DNA of 64,000 nucleotides, from assembly GCA_903877095.1 (NCBI GenBank), contig CAIRCP010000105.1, forward strand, positions 36,946 to 100,945. The letters run 5' to 3'. The translations under genes and the position numbers were made by a program. Shown here piece by piece: positions 39,989 to 48,995 of this stretch. Each line of letters begins with the position of its first letter. The stretch's first letter is position 1. Source of the stretch: an uncultured Actinomycetes bacterium. GTDB taxonomy: Bacteria; Actinomycetota; Actinomycetes; Mycobacteriales; Mycobacteriaceae. The notes under the pieces were generated by a model. That model saw only the letters and a program-made list of their open reading frames with translations, was not told the DNA's origin and did no database searches.

Positions 39989-40162
39989 CGGGCCCAATGG
40001 AAGTCATCTACGAAAGGTCCTACCTCCAGTGATGGTGGTTGAGCATGGGTGGGCTTCAACGCGCCGGGCCGCCGGCGGCGGCGGGCGAAAATTCGTGCAC
40101 GGAGTACCCCTGAATAACTCCTACAGTCGATATGAGGCAGAAGGCGATAGGAAGGACTGCCC

Positions 40163-40216
40163 ATGACGCAGCGCCGTCGTGCAGGGGCTGACGTGGGCGG
40201 CCGGGCGGTGTCGTGA
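40163..40216 (+). CDS. Possible 17-codon leader peptide
   Basis: ATG at 40163, with AGGAAGG-like sequence about 8 bases upstream, opens a 17-codon frame (MTQRRRAGADVGGRAVS). It ends in a GTGA overlap with the next gene's GTG start at 40213. It may couple translation into that gene, or be the stub of a lost gene. Support is positional only. Confidence 0.25.
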   Translation: MTQRRRAGADVGGRAVS

Positions 40217-41229
40217 ACGTCCGGGCGCTGGAATGGGCTGCGCGGCAGAACGTCAGCCATGCCGTCGCCCGGGTACTGCTGATCGAACTGGCCCTGCTGG
40301 CCGGTGACGACTTCTCCTGCGTGACCTCGCTGCAGACGCTGGCGTCCAGGACCTCGCGGGACCGGAACACCGTCCGCAAGTGGATCCATCTTCTGGTGAG
40401 CTCGGGCCTGGTCGTCCGCGAGGACCGCTTCGCCGACGATGGGACCCGGCTGGCAAGCCGCTACGTGCTCAACCACCCCGACGCACACGAGGACGCCACA
40501 TCCCCTGCGGCAGAACCCTTCTCGTCGCCCCTCCCCAAAAACCGAAGGGGGACAGCGCCATTTCCGTGCGGGCCATCTCACAGTCCCGTGAGCAGCAGGA
40601 GTCGAAAGCGGACTCCCCTACCGCCACAACGGGAAAGGGGACCCGTCACCATCTCCCCCGGCTACGACCCACGATGCCTGGTGACGATCCGGTGCTGCCC
40701 CTGGATCTCGGCGGTACTGCGCCCGGGACTGGGTGACTCGATGCGCGACGACGGCCGCATCATCAAGATCGCACGCGGCCTCTACCGCAAAAGCACCTGG
40801 AACGGCGATGAAAACCTGGCGGAGATCAGTTCCACGTCATCCCAGGCCACCATCGCCCTGCGAGCGGCGCTCGCACGCCACGACCTCATCGACGACATCC
40901 CCGACGCGCTCGACACCGCCATCCCGCGCGGGACCTGGGCGCCGCGGCTGAGCACACCGATCCGGTGGCATCGCTTTGATCGGGCCACGTTCGCCATCGG
41001 ACGCGACACCCTGACGATCGACGCGGGCCGGCAGATCGGTATGAACTCCGCACCGCGCAGCATCATCGATGCCTACCGCCTGCACCATCTCGAAGGGATC
41101 GACCTGGCACACGATGCCCTCAAGCGCTGGTTGCGACAAGGCGGCCAACCATCCGAACTGCTGCGCATGGCGCGCGCGTTCCCCCGCGCGCGGCGCTTCC
41201 TCCAGCAGGCGCTGGCCATCCTGCTGTGA
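40213..41229 (+). CDS. Fusion of replication-type HTH domain with AbiEi-like antitoxin
   Basis: This 338-residue protein has two unrelated parts. Residues 1-95 (MNVRALEWAARQNVSHAVAR, then SRDRNTVRKWIHLLVSSGLV) are a winged helix of the kind found in replication/regulatory proteins of actinobacterial integrative elements. Residues 96-175 are Pro/Arg/Ser-rich without recognisable fold. From about 170 (MRDDGRIIKIARGLYRK at 177) the sequence matches the type IV antitoxin AbiEi. ENLAEISSTSSQATIALRAA, IPRGTWAPRLSTPIRWHRFD and RSIIDAYRLHHLEGIDLAHD are in order to the C terminus, but the AbiEi N-terminal start is missing. This looks like two genes joined by a deletion that kept an open frame. Confidence 0.7.
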   Translation: MNVRALEWAARQNVSHAVARVLLIELALLAGDDFSCVTSLQTLASRTSRDRNTVRKWIHLLVSSGLVVREDRFADDGTRLASRYVLNHPDAHEDATSPAAEPFSSPLPKNRRGTAPFPCGPSHSPVSSRSRKRTPLPPQRERGPVTISPGYDPRCLVTIRCCPWISAVLRPGLGDSMRDDGRIIKIARGLYRKSTWNGDENLAEISSTSSQATIALRAALARHDLIDDIPDALDTAIPRGTWAPRLSTPIRWHRFDRATFAIGRDTLTIDAGRQIGMNSAPRSIIDAYRLHHLEGIDLAHDALKRWLRQGGQPSELLRMARAFPRARRFLQQALAILL

Positions 41230-41435
41230 GCCACCGTCGACCCACTCGCGACGTCGATCTCGCCGGACGAGACCTGAACAACTCCGAGGCCGAGATTGTC
41301 GGTCTCGTCCGATCCATCTTTGAGGTACGCCGACCGCAGGACGACGGAGTCGAGTTCAATGCCGACGCGGTGCGTTCGGAAGTCGTTCGCGAATTCGGGC
41401 ACCAGTCCCACCCTGGCACCGTCGACACCGTATGA
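41226..41435 (+). pseudogene. AbiEii nucleotidyltransferase toxin remnant
   Basis: This 69-codon frame overlaps the AbiEi stop (GTGA) as a toxin gene normally would. The sequence RRPTRDVDLAGRDLNNSEAEIVGLVR and VEFNADAVRSEVVREF is the middle of AbiEii, the GTP-binding nucleotidyltransferase toxin of type IV systems. The N-terminal part before the DVDL active-site motif and everything after about VREF are missing, against about 250-300 residues for a complete toxin. The frame ends within the operator of the next module, so a junction lies at about 41420. It cannot be an active toxin. Confidence 0.75.
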
Positions 41436-41457
41436 CTTTTTGGTCATACTTATGACC
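41430..41457. promoter_or_regulatory. Two overlapping palindromes at the Phd/RelE-type operon start
   Basis: GTATGAC-TTTTTG-GTCATAC (41430-41449) and GGTCATA-CT-TATGACC (41442-41457) are two overlapping perfect 7-bp inverted repeats sharing the half-site GTCATA. The second includes the first ATG (41452) of the antitoxin. This is a typical cooperative operator for Phd/YefM antitoxins, and binding would block both transcription and the start region. Confidence 0.65.
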
Positions 41458-41742
41458 ATGACGGAAATCAGTTCGTTAGCCGAGACGAAAGCCCATCTTT
41501 CGGAGTTGGTGGCGCGGGTCGGTGAGCAACACGAACGGGTCACCGTCACCGTCCATGGGCGTCCTGCGGCGGTCCTTATCGCTGTCGACGATCTGGAGTC
41601 GCTCGAAGAGACCATTGCAATCCTGTCCGATTCCGCCGCGCTGCGAGCATTGAGCGAGGCCGATGCCGAACTGGCCCGAGGCGAAGGTGAGACTGAGGCC
41701 GATCTCGCCGCAGCGATGCAGGCCCGTCGAGCCAGGAAGTGA
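41452..41742 (+). CDS. Phd/YefM-family antitoxin
   Basis: This 96-residue antitoxin has the family's N-terminal DNA-binding pattern ISSLAETKAHLSELVARV, the RVTVTVHGRPAAVLIAVDDLESLEE core, and a disordered acidic-basic tail (LARGEGETEADLAAAMQ) that would wrap the toxin. Either ATG at 41452 or 41458 may be used; both lie at the edge of the palindromic operator. The stop overlaps the toxin GTG (GTGA). It appears intact. Confidence 0.9.
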   Translation: MTMTEISSLAETKAHLSELVARVGEQHERVTVTVHGRPAAVLIAVDDLESLEETIAILSDSAALRALSEADAELARGEGETEADLAAAMQARRARK

Positions 41743-42008
41743 CCGACCAACGCTACGAATTGATCGTCGCCCCGACCGCAAGGAAGCAACTGGCCGAAAC
41801 GCTGCCGGAGGCAGTGGCCTTCGCAGCACACGAGTTCATCACTGGACCGCTGCTGGACAACCCACATCGAGTCGGCAAACGATTGAGTCCACCGCTCGAA
41901 GATCGTCACATTGCCCGCAGGGGAACGTATCGCGTCATCTACCGCATTGACGACGAGTGCCGGCGCGTCACAGTCGCAGGCGTTCCGCCGCGCAGATGCC
42001 TACCGTAA
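41739..42008 (+). pseudogene. RelE/ParE-type toxin with C-terminal frameshift
   Basis: This 89-residue protein has the RelE-fold sequence YELIVAPTARKQLAETLPEA, LLDNPHRVGKRL and RRGTYRVIYRIDDECRRVTV. Homologues end in a conserved H-R-x-D-A-Y-R, where the final Tyr/Arg belong to the RNase site. Here the reading frame ends VPPRRCLP, while the +1 frame over 41989-42015 encodes RADAYRNH followed by TGA. A net one-base shift near 41980 has therefore replaced the active-site tail. The toxin is probably dead or weak although its antitoxin is intact. Confidence 0.75.
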
Positions 42009-42026
42009 CCACTGACGCCGGGTTGC

Positions 42027-42039
42027 CGTTTATTCGGCG
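42027..42039. repeat. 13-bp repeat matching the integrase-proximal arm sequence
   Basis: CGTTTATTCGGCG is identical to 35469-35481 and in the same orientation. It lies just after the RelE remnant and before sequence leading to the core echA14 region, so it probably marks the right end of the integrated element. No copy of the tRNA 3' end was found nearby. Confidence 0.45.
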
Positions 42040-42187
42040 GAAATGACCGAGAATCGGCGCTGTGTGAACAGCGCAAACGTGTCCGCGTGTCAACACGGAA
42101 AGCCCACGGGCGTCCGAGACGCTCGTTCGGCGCCGCATTCCTACTTTTGGTATGTTTCGCCGATGGACGCGGTCACTGGGAGTGCCG

Positions 42188-42409
42188 ATGCATTCTGAAT
42201 CCCAGTGGCGCTACTACGCCTACCGCCGGGGACTGCGCCTGGTGAAGTACAAGAAGTCCTCGCCGGCCTACGAGCAGTACGGGCCGTACGCCCTCGTCGA
42301 CCGCACCACCAACCGGGTCGTTCGGGGACACCTGTTGGCGCACGACGTCGAATGCGCCCTGTTCGACGAGGCCGCCGAGACATCCTCGCCGGTCACCGCC
42401 GCCCGTTAG
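42188..42409 (+). CDS. Small hypothetical protein
   Basis: This 73-residue basic, aromatic-rich protein (MHSESQWRYYAYRRGLRLVK) contains AYEQYGPYALVDRTTNRVV. No signal peptide or membrane segment is present and I do not recognise the family. The ATG at 42188 is chosen; a GTG at 42182 and an upstream frame to 42152 are also open. It lies 21 bp before echA14 on the same strand, close to the right border of the element, and could belong to either region. Confidence 0.55.
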   Translation: MHSESQWRYYAYRRGLRLVKYKKSSPAYEQYGPYALVDRTTNRVVRGHLLAHDVECALFDEAAETSSPVTAAR

Positions 42410-42430
42410 TCCCTGTTAGCCTCGGGTGCC

Positions 42431-43183
42431 GTGGCTGATCTGGTTCTCTACGACGTCGTTGACCGAGTCGCTCTCATCACCGTCAACGATCCAGAGCGCC
42501 GCAACGCGGTCACCGAGGCAATGTCGGAACAACTTCGGGATGCGGTTCGGCGCGCCGAGGACGATCAGGCCGTGCACGCGGTGATCATCACCGGCGCCGG
42601 CAAGGCGTTCTGCGCCGGCGCCGACTTGTCCGCTCTTGGAGCCGCAGCACGAGACGGGCTGGAGCGCATCTATGCCGGCTTCATGGCTGTCGGGCGGTGC
42701 TCACTGCCGACGATCGCGGCGGTCAACGGTTCTGCGGTCGGCGCGGGCATGAATCTGGCGCTGGCCGCCGATGTGCGCATCGCGGGGCCGCACGCGGTGT
42801 TCGACCCACGCTTTCAGAAGCTGGGTATCCATCCCGGCGGGGGCGCCACGTGGATGCTGAACCGCGCCGTAGGCCCCCAGGTCGCCCGCGCCGCCTTGCT
42901 GTTCGGGATGAGTTTCGATGCCGAGACAGCGGTTCGCCACGGGCTGGCCCTGCAGGTCGCCGACGACCCTGTCGCGGCGGCGCGCGAGTTGGCTGCCGGA
43001 CCGGCGGCGGCACCACGCGACGTCGTGGTCGCCACCAAGGCGTCGATGCGGGCCACCGCAATCCCCGGGTTCAACGATGTCGAGCACCACGAAGCAGCCA
43101 AGGACATCGAACTCGGGCCGCAGGCCGCGACCGTCGAGTCGCCAGAATTCAAGGCCCGCCTGGCCGCGGCACGGCGACGCTAG
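42431..43183 (+). CDS. echA14: Enoyl-CoA hydratase/isomerase (EchA14)
   Basis: This 250-residue crotonase-fold enzyme hydrates or isomerises enoyl-CoA in fatty acid degradation. The CoA/oxyanion-hole motif is [18 protein letters not shown], and the second oxyanion loop lies in [20 protein letters not shown]. The usual catalytic Glu positions around [16 protein letters not shown] read Gly-His-Pro rather than Glu, so isomerase-type or altered chemistry is possible. GTG at 42431 is the start. Position after lipQ and the tRNA matches Rv2486. Confidence 0.88.
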   Translation: MADLVLYDVVDRVALITVNDPERRNAVTEAMSEQLRDAVRRAEDDQAVHAVIITGAGKAFCAGADLSALGAAARDGLERIYAGFMAVGRCSLPTIAAVNGSAVGAGMNLALAADVRIAGPHAVFDPRFQKLGIHPGGGATWMLNRAVGPQVARAALLFGMSFDAETAVRHGLALQVADDPVAAARELAAGPAAAPRDVVVATKASMRATAIPGFNDVEHHEAAKDIELGPQAATVESPEFKARLAAARRR

Positions 43184-43309
43184 GAGTCAGGCGACCAGAA
43201 CCCTATCTCGACTTCCGAAGCGAGCCGGTCGGGCTGATGAGCGTGCAGTAACGTCGGCATTCCCCCGACCGAAGAGACCTTCAAGAAGGCCTACTCAGGA
43301 GAACCCAAG

Positions 43310-43651
43310 ATGTTGAAGCAACTAATAGGCTCTGCCGCGATGGCCAGCGCCCTGCTGGGCGCCTCCGCGGTCCCCGCCGGCGCAGATCCGGAACCCACAC
43401 CGCCCCCCTATTGCGCAGGCGCCAGCCCTAGCGAACTCCGCGCCGACGGGGCCACCTGCAACGACGAGTTGAGCACTCCTCCCCCGGTTGGGGTGCCGGA
43501 CGGCGACAACGGACCCGGCGGCGGCAACGGACCCGGCGGTGGCGACGGACCTGGCGGTGGCGACGGACCTGGCGGCGGTAACGGACCCGGCGGCGGTGGC
43601 AACGGGCCCGGCGGTGGTGGCGGACCCGGCGGTGGCAACGGGCCGGGATAG
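43310..43651 (+). CDS. Secreted Gly/Pro-rich protein
   Basis: This 113-residue exported protein has a signal peptide (MLKQLIGSAAMASALLGASA, cleavage probably after AGA near residue 25). A short domain with two Cys (YCAGASPSELRADGATC) could form a disulphide. From about residue 60 to the end it is an array of Gly/Pro with Asn or Asp (GPGGGNGPGGGDGPGGG), from imperfect 18-bp DNA repeats at about 43500-43648. AGGAGA precedes the ATG. Probably a cell-surface or secreted protein; function unknown. Confidence 0.75.
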   Translation: MLKQLIGSAAMASALLGASAVPAGADPEPTPPPYCAGASPSELRADGATCNDELSTPPPVGVPDGDNGPGGGNGPGGGDGPGGGDGPGGGNGPGGGGNGPGGGGGPGGGNGPG

Positions 43652-43670
43652 CGATACATCCCGCGCCATC

Positions 43671-43706
43671 CAACACCCCGCGCTAAGCCAACACCCCGCG
43701 CTAAGC
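43671..43706. repeat. Perfect 18-bp tandem duplication at the arylsulfatase 3' end
   Basis: CAACACCCCGCGCTAAGC occurs at 43671-43688 and again at 43689-43706. The second copy includes the stop codon of the arylsulfatase remnant (minus strand), so the first is a duplicate of the gene's last codons and stop. Confidence 0.9.
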
Positions 43707-45672
43707 GGTGGCCAACGCGGCCTCTGCGTCCTGGTTGAGGTCGACGTAGGCCTTGTCGCTGACGTCGAACGCGACGACCTTGATCGTTCCGCCGGTGAAG
43801 CGTCCGGGGTTTTTGTACTGCGGGGAGACGTTGTCGCCGCTGTCGTAACCCGCGGTCAGGCCGTCGCCGGCGAGGGTGAATTTGCCGATCTGGGCGCGCA
43901 TCGGTCCTTCCGCCACCGGCTTGCCATCCACGTAGAGGATGGTTTTGCCCAGTGATTCGCCGTGTTCACCGGCTTTCTCGCGTTTGAACTCCATGCCCAG
44001 GGTGTGCTTGCCCGGTGACAGCGGCGGGGAAACGAAGTCCTGTTCGGGCTTGATACCCAGGAAGTTGTAGACGTAGTGCAAGCGTCCGTCCTTGATGAAC
44101 AGGGTGTGCCCGCCGAACCGAGATCCATGGGCGAAGATCACCCCGTCGGCGTCGGTCTGCAGGTCCACGCTGGCGGCGATCTTGTAGGACTTGCCGCGGA
44201 TGTTGACCGCCGCCGCTTCGGGCACCGGGGCGGTGTCGGGGGAGCTTTCGGATCCTCGAAGCTGTAACGCATCGAGACGCCGTTGAGCGGGTACTGCTTG
44301 ACGCCCCGGTATTCCTTGGGCATCTCAAGTCCGGCGACATCGAGAACCGTCGCCGCGACGTCGGTGGCGTAGTGGTACTGCTCGCGCACCTGCCCTTTGG
44401 CTTTGATGCCCTTGGGCCAGGAGATCACCATAGGGTCGCAGGTGCCGCCGGCGAACTGGCTATAGCGCTTGAACATCTGGAACGGCGTGGAGAATGCCAC
44501 CGCCCAGCCGGTCGGAAAATGTTCGTAGGTGTCCGGGCCGCCCAATTTGTCGATGTATTGCATGTTCTCTGACAGGTCGTCGGGATAGCCGTTGAAGTAC
44601 TTGTTCTCATTCACCGATCCGTTGGGCGTGCCCTCGCCGGAGGCCCCGTTATCGGCGCAGGTGATGATCGTGTTCTCCAACTGCCCGGTCTGCTCCAGAT
44701 AGTCCACGATCCGCCCGAACTGGGCGTCGGTGTACTCGGAGAACCCGGCAAAGACCTCGGCCATCCGGGAGAACAGCTTCTTCTCGTCGGCATTAAGCGA
44801 ATTCCACGGCCGCACAGCATCGCTGGGCGGAACCGCGATGTCGTCGGGCAGCGGGTTGATCGGCGTCAGCTTGGTGCCCTCCGGCAGCACACCCTTGGCG
44901 ATCATGCGGGGCAGCACCCAGTCCCGGTAGGCCTCGTAGCCGTCGTCGAACTTGCCCTTGTACTTGTCGATGTACTCCTGGGGGGCCTGATGCGGGGCGT
45001 GGGTGGCACCGGGGCAGAACCACATGAACCAGGGCTTGGACGGGTTGGCGGACTGCTGGTCACGCAGCATCCGGATCGCCTGGTCGGTCAGGTCTTTGGA
45101 CAGGTGATAGCCCTCTTCGGGACTGTAGGGCTGCTCGATGAACCGGTTGTCCTCGATCAGGTCGGGATACCACTGGCTGGTCTCCCCGCCGATGAATCCG
45201 TAGAACCGGTCGAAGCCCTTCTGCAACGGCCATTCCGATTTGCTGCCGCCGCTGGAAAGATCTTCTTCGGGCACGTTGTGGTTCTTGCCCAGCCAGAATG
45301 TGCTGAAGCCGTTGTCCTGCAGCACCTGCCCGACGGTGGCGCACTGCGCCGGCATCCGCGAAGCCATGCCCGGAAAGCCGCTGGAGAGATCGCTGATCGA
45401 CCCCGAGCGGTTCACGTGCTGGTTGCGCCCGGTGAGAAAACAGGAGCGGGTCGGAGAACACATCGCCGCGGTGTGCCACTGCGAGTACATCAGCCCGTTG
45501 TCGGCCAGCCGCTGCAGGACCGGCATATTGATGCGCCCGCCGTACGGCGACCAGGCGGCCAGCCCCACATCGTCGTAAAGAACGACCAGGATGTTGGGCG
45601 CACCGTCAGGTGCCTTCTTCAGCTCGAAGGGTTTCCAGTCCGGCGTGGAGTCGCGCCCCAGGATCGGTCATT
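43701..45672 (-). pseudogene. Decayed arylsulfatase
   Basis: This sulfatase is broken in at least two places. An ATG at 45672 is followed at once by a frameshift: the family N terminus (DSTPDWKPFELKKAP, ILVVLYDDVG) is in another frame that meets TAA TGA just upstream. The middle is well kept, with the formylglycine motif CSPTR in MCSPTRSCFLTGRN, the THAPHQAPQEY and DNGASGEG blocks. After SMRYSFEDPKAP about 130 residues are missing and the C-terminal beta domain (PEAAAVNIRGKSYKIAASVD) resumes in a different frame. An intact relative lies at 59325-61676. No full product is possible. Confidence 0.85.
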
Positions 45673-45818
45673 AGCCAGACTCCCTGTCGTTGCCGTTGTG
45701 GATTGGCAAGTGGAATCTACTCATATTCCTGCAGGCTGTCCTGGAGACAGTCCGGAGGCCCGGGACGATCCCTGGAATCGTATGCACCTCGGTGTACCGT
45801 GTGGCCCGACAAAGAGCG

Positions 45819-46982
45819 TTACCCCAGACCCATCTCGCGGGCGATCAGCATCAGCTGGACTTCGCTTGTGCCCTCACCGATTTCGAGGATCTTGCTGTCG
45901 CGGTAGTGCCGCGCGACGGGATACTCGTTCATGAAACCATAGCCGCCGTGGATCTGGGTGGCGTCCCGGGCGTTGTCCATCGCGGCCTCGCTGGCGACGA
46001 GTTTGGCGATCGCCGCCTGCTTCTTGAACGGCTTGCCGGCCAGCATCAGCGCCGCGGCGTCGTAATAGGCGGTGCGGGCTGTGTGGGCACGCGCCTCCAT
46101 CCGGGCGATCTTGAACTCGATCGCCTGATAGCGCCCGATCTGCTGGCCGAAGGCGGTCCGTTCGCGGGCGTACTTGACACTCTCGTCGACACAGCCTTGT
46201 GCGGCGCCGGTGGCCAGCGCGGCGATGGCGATGCGGCCCTCGTCGAGGATCCGAAGGAAGTTCGCGTAGCCGCGGCCGCGTTCCCCGAGCAGGTTCTCCT
46301 CGGGCACCCGGACGTCGGTGAAGGACAGCGGGTGCGTGTCGGAGGCGTTCCAGCCGACTTTGTCGTAGGCCGGTTCGACGGTGAATCCCGTTGTGGGAAC
46401 GGGAATCAGAATCGCCGAGATCTCCCGGCGATCACCGGTCGTTCCGGTGACGGCGGTGACGGTGACCAGCCGGGTGATGTCGGTGCCGGAGTTGGTGATG
46501 AACTGCTTCGAACCGTTGATCACCCAGTGCCCGTCGTCGAGACGCGCGGTGGTCTTCGTGGCTCCGGCGTCGGTGCCGCCGCCGGCTTCGGTCAGGCCGA
46601 ACGCGCCCAGGGCGGTGCCACTGGTCAGCATCGGCAGCCACTCCTGCTTCTGGGCTTCGGTGCCGAATCGGTAGACCGGCATCGCCCCCAGCGACACACC
46701 TGCCTCCAGGGTGATCGCCACGCTCTGGTCGACTTTGGCGAGCTCTTCCAAGGCCAGACACAAGGCGAAGTAGTCGCCGCCCATCCCGCCGTACTCCTCG
46801 GGGAACGGCAGGCCGAACAGGCCCATCTCCGCCATCCCGGCGACGACGCCGTAGGGAAAGGAGTGCTCGGCGTCGTGGCGCGCGGCGACCGGGGCGACAA
46901 CCTCCCGGGCGAAATCGTGGACCGTCTTGGCGAGCTGCTGGTACTCGTCGGGAAGCGTTGCCGTGGAACTCAGTTGGCTCAT
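45819..46982 (-). CDS. fadE19: Acyl-CoA dehydrogenase FadE19
   Basis: This 387-residue flavoprotein dehydrogenase oxidises short branched acyl-CoA. It has the ACAD signatures FGLTEAGGGTDAGATKTTA and QIHGGYGFMNEYPVARHYRD, with the catalytic Glu expected in the IYEGTSE-like region (LEIGEGTSEVQ). It starts 2 bp after the accA1 stop. With accA1 and accD1 it forms the leucine-catabolism set, converting isovaleryl-CoA to methylcrotonyl-CoA and carboxylating it. In mycobacteria this set is controlled by the divergent TetR regulator BkaR. Confidence 0.93.
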   Translation of the reverse strand: MSQLSSTATLPDEYQQLAKTVHDFAREVVAPVAARHDAEHSFPYGVVAGMAEMGLFGLPFPEEYGGMGGDYFALCLALEELAKVDQSVAITLEAGVSLGAMPVYRFGTEAQKQEWLPMLTSGTALGAFGLTEAGGGTDAGATKTTARLDDGHWVINGSKQFITNSGTDITRLVTVTAVTGTTGDRREISAILIPVPTTGFTVEPAYDKVGWNASDTHPLSFTDVRVPEENLLGERGRGYANFLRILDEGRIAIAALATGAAQGCVDESVKYARERTAFGQQIGRYQAIEFKIARMEARAHTARTAYYDAAALMLAGKPFKKQAAIAKLVASEAAMDNARDATQIHGGYGFMNEYPVARHYRDSKILEIGEGTSEVQLMLIAREMGLG

Positions 46983-46984
46983 TG

Positions 46985-48994
46985 TCAGTTTCCTTTCGCA
47001 GCCGTGGTGATCCGTGCTAGAACTTGGCCGACTTTGACCTGCTCGCCGAGGCCGACGAGAAGCTGCACCACGCCCTCGACCGGCGAGCGCAGGGAATGCT
47101 CCATCTTCATGGCCTCGACCGCCACCACGACATCGCCGGCCGACACCGTCGCGCCGTCCTCGACGCCGACGGCGACCACCGAGCCCGGCATCGAGCTGAC
47201 GATGTCGGCGTCACCGGAGTGTTCGTCGTCCGGGCGTACCGGTGCCTCCCGAACCTCCTCGAACATCACCGTGCCGAGTTCGCCGGCCAACCAGATGCGA
47301 TCGCCGCTCTCGGCCACCACGAACTCAACGCGGATGCCGTCCAGCGTCAGCGCCAGTCGGCCGTCGACCATCCCCGCCCTCAGCGGCCGGCGCTTGCCGC
47401 CCTCGACCCAGGCCTGCGCCCACTGCGGCGTGCCGACGAGGTGGACGTGCTCGGTGCAGCCCCCGCTGCGGAGCCGCATCGTCCACCCGACGTGCCGGCC
47501 CAGCCGCCATCCGCTGGGGACGTCCCAGATATCGCCGGGTTCCGCCGGCCAGCACCGCAACCAGCGGTAGACCGCCGCAGCGATGAACGCCTCGTCATCG
47601 GTGTCCGCCGGGATGTACGAAAGCCGCTGCAGCAGCTCAGTGTCCAGCAGTCCGTCGCGAACGTCGTTGTCCGCCAACACGAACCGCAGGAAGTCGATGT
47701 TGGTCTCCACACCGAGGACGGCGGTGTCCGCCAGTGCGCGGTCGAGCCCGGACAGCGCTGCGGCGCGGTTGTCGGCGTGGACGATCACCTTGGCCAGCAT
47801 GGGGTCGTAGTCGCTGCCGATCGTCATTCCGGGCGCCACGCCCGAATCGATCCGGACCCTGCCGTAGGAGTTGACGGCGGGCGGTTCGACGACGCCGAGA
47901 ACCTCACCGCCGGTCGGCAGGAATCCTGCGGCCGGATCTTCGGCGTAGACGCGAGCCTCGACGGCGTGGCCGCGCAGAGTGATGTCGGCCTGGTCGGCCA
48001 GCAACCGCTCCCCCGCCGCGATACGGACCTGCCACTCGACCAGATCCCAGCCGGTGACCAGTTCGGTGACCGGATGTTCGACCTGAAGCCGGGTGTTCAT
48101 CTCCATGAAGAAGAACTCCTCGGGGCGGTCGGCGGACACGATGAACTCGACGGTGCCCGCGCCGACGTAGTCCACGCTGCGGGCGGTGTCGCAGGCCGCG
48201 GCTCCGATGCGAGCCCGGGTCGCCTCACCCAGCAGCGCCGACGGGGCCTCCTCGATGACCTTCTGGTGCCGGCGTTGCAGACTGCACTCGCGCTCACCGA
48301 AGTGCAGCACGGTGCCGTACGAGTCCGCGAGCACCTGGACCTCAATGTGCCTGGGCCGCAACACGAACCGTTCCAGGAACAGGGTGTCGTCGCCGAAGGC
48401 CGCCGCGGCCTCACGGCGCGATGCGGCCAGGGCGCCGGGCAACTCGGCCGGGCCGTCGACCCGCCGCATCCCCTTCCCCCCGCCGCCCGCCGACGGTTTC
48501 ACCAGGATCGGGTAGCCGATATCACCGGCGGCCTCGATGAGGTCCTCGTCCGACATGCCGGGTTCGGCGATGCCGGGCACGACCGGCACGCCGAAAGCCG
48601 AAACGGCGGCTTTGGCGGCGATCTTGTCGCCCATGGTTGCGATGGCTGCGGCGGGCGGGCCGATGAATGCCAGGCCGGCTCGTTTCAGCGCGGCGGCGAA
48701 TTCGGCGTTCTCCGAGAGGAATCCATACCCGGGATGCACCGCCTGGGCGCCGGTCCGCACCGCCGCATCGATGACGGCATCGATGTCGAGGTAGCTCTGC
48801 CGGGCGGGCGCCGGACCGATGCGGACCGCGATGTCAGCTTCTCGGACATGCCGGGCACCGGCGTCGGCGTCGCTGTAAACGGCGACCGCGCGGATGCCCA
48901 TGGTCTTCAGCGTCCGGATGATGCGCACGGCGATCTCGCCCCGGTTGGCGACCAGGACGGTGGAGAAAGGCTGGGGCAGCGTTTGCATAGTCAC
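46985..48994 (-). CDS. accA1: Biotin-carboxylase subunit AccA1 (methylcrotonyl-CoA carboxylase alpha)
   Basis: This 669-residue protein carries biotin carboxylase (N-terminal 450 residues: [20 protein letters not shown]-grasp [31 protein letters not shown]) and a C-terminal biotinyl domain with EAMKMEHSL, where the Lys carries biotin. It pairs with AccD1. GTG at 48994 (or ATG at 48988, MQTLPQ) is the start. It lies 1 bp after the accD1 stop, so the three genes form one operon. Confidence 0.95.
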   Translation of the reverse strand: MTMQTLPQPFSTVLVANRGEIAVRIIRTLKTMGIRAVAVYSDADAGARHVREADIAVRIGPAPARQSYLDIDAVIDAAVRTGAQAVHPGYGFLSENAEFAAALKRAGLAFIGPPAAAIATMGDKIAAKAAVSAFGVPVVPGIAEPGMSDEDLIEAAGDIGYPILVKPSAGGGGKGMRRVDGPAELPGALAASRREAAAAFGDDTLFLERFVLRPRHIEVQVLADSYGTVLHFGERECSLQRRHQKVIEEAPSALLGEATRARIGAAACDTARSVDYVGAGTVEFIVSADRPEEFFFMEMNTRLQVEHPVTELVTGWDLVEWQVRIAAGERLLADQADITLRGHAVEARVYAEDPAAGFLPTGGEVLGVVEPPAVNSYGRVRIDSGVAPGMTIGSDYDPMLAKVIVHADNRAAALSGLDRALADTAVLGVETNIDFLRFVLADNDVRDGLLDTELLQRLSYIPADTDDEAFIAAAVYRWLRCWPAEPGDIWDVPSGWRLGRHVGWTMRLRSGGCTEHVHLVGTPQWAQAWVEGGKRRPLRAGMVDGRLALTLDGIRVEFVVAESGDRIWLAGELGTVMFEEVREAPVRPDDEHSGDADIVSSMPGSVVAVGVEDGATVSAGDVVVAVEAMKMEHSLRSPVEGVVQLLVGLGEQVKVGQVLARITTAAKGN

Positions 48995-48995
48995 G

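Noticed and set aside
42041..42187. Right attachment site copying the tRNA-Arg 3' end
   Set aside because: I searched for the T-arm and acceptor sequence here and found only a trivial 7-bp match.
43500..43648. Regular short repeats resembling a CRISPR array
   Set aside because: They are coding Gly/Pro repeats of about 18 bp without distinct spacers or cas genes.
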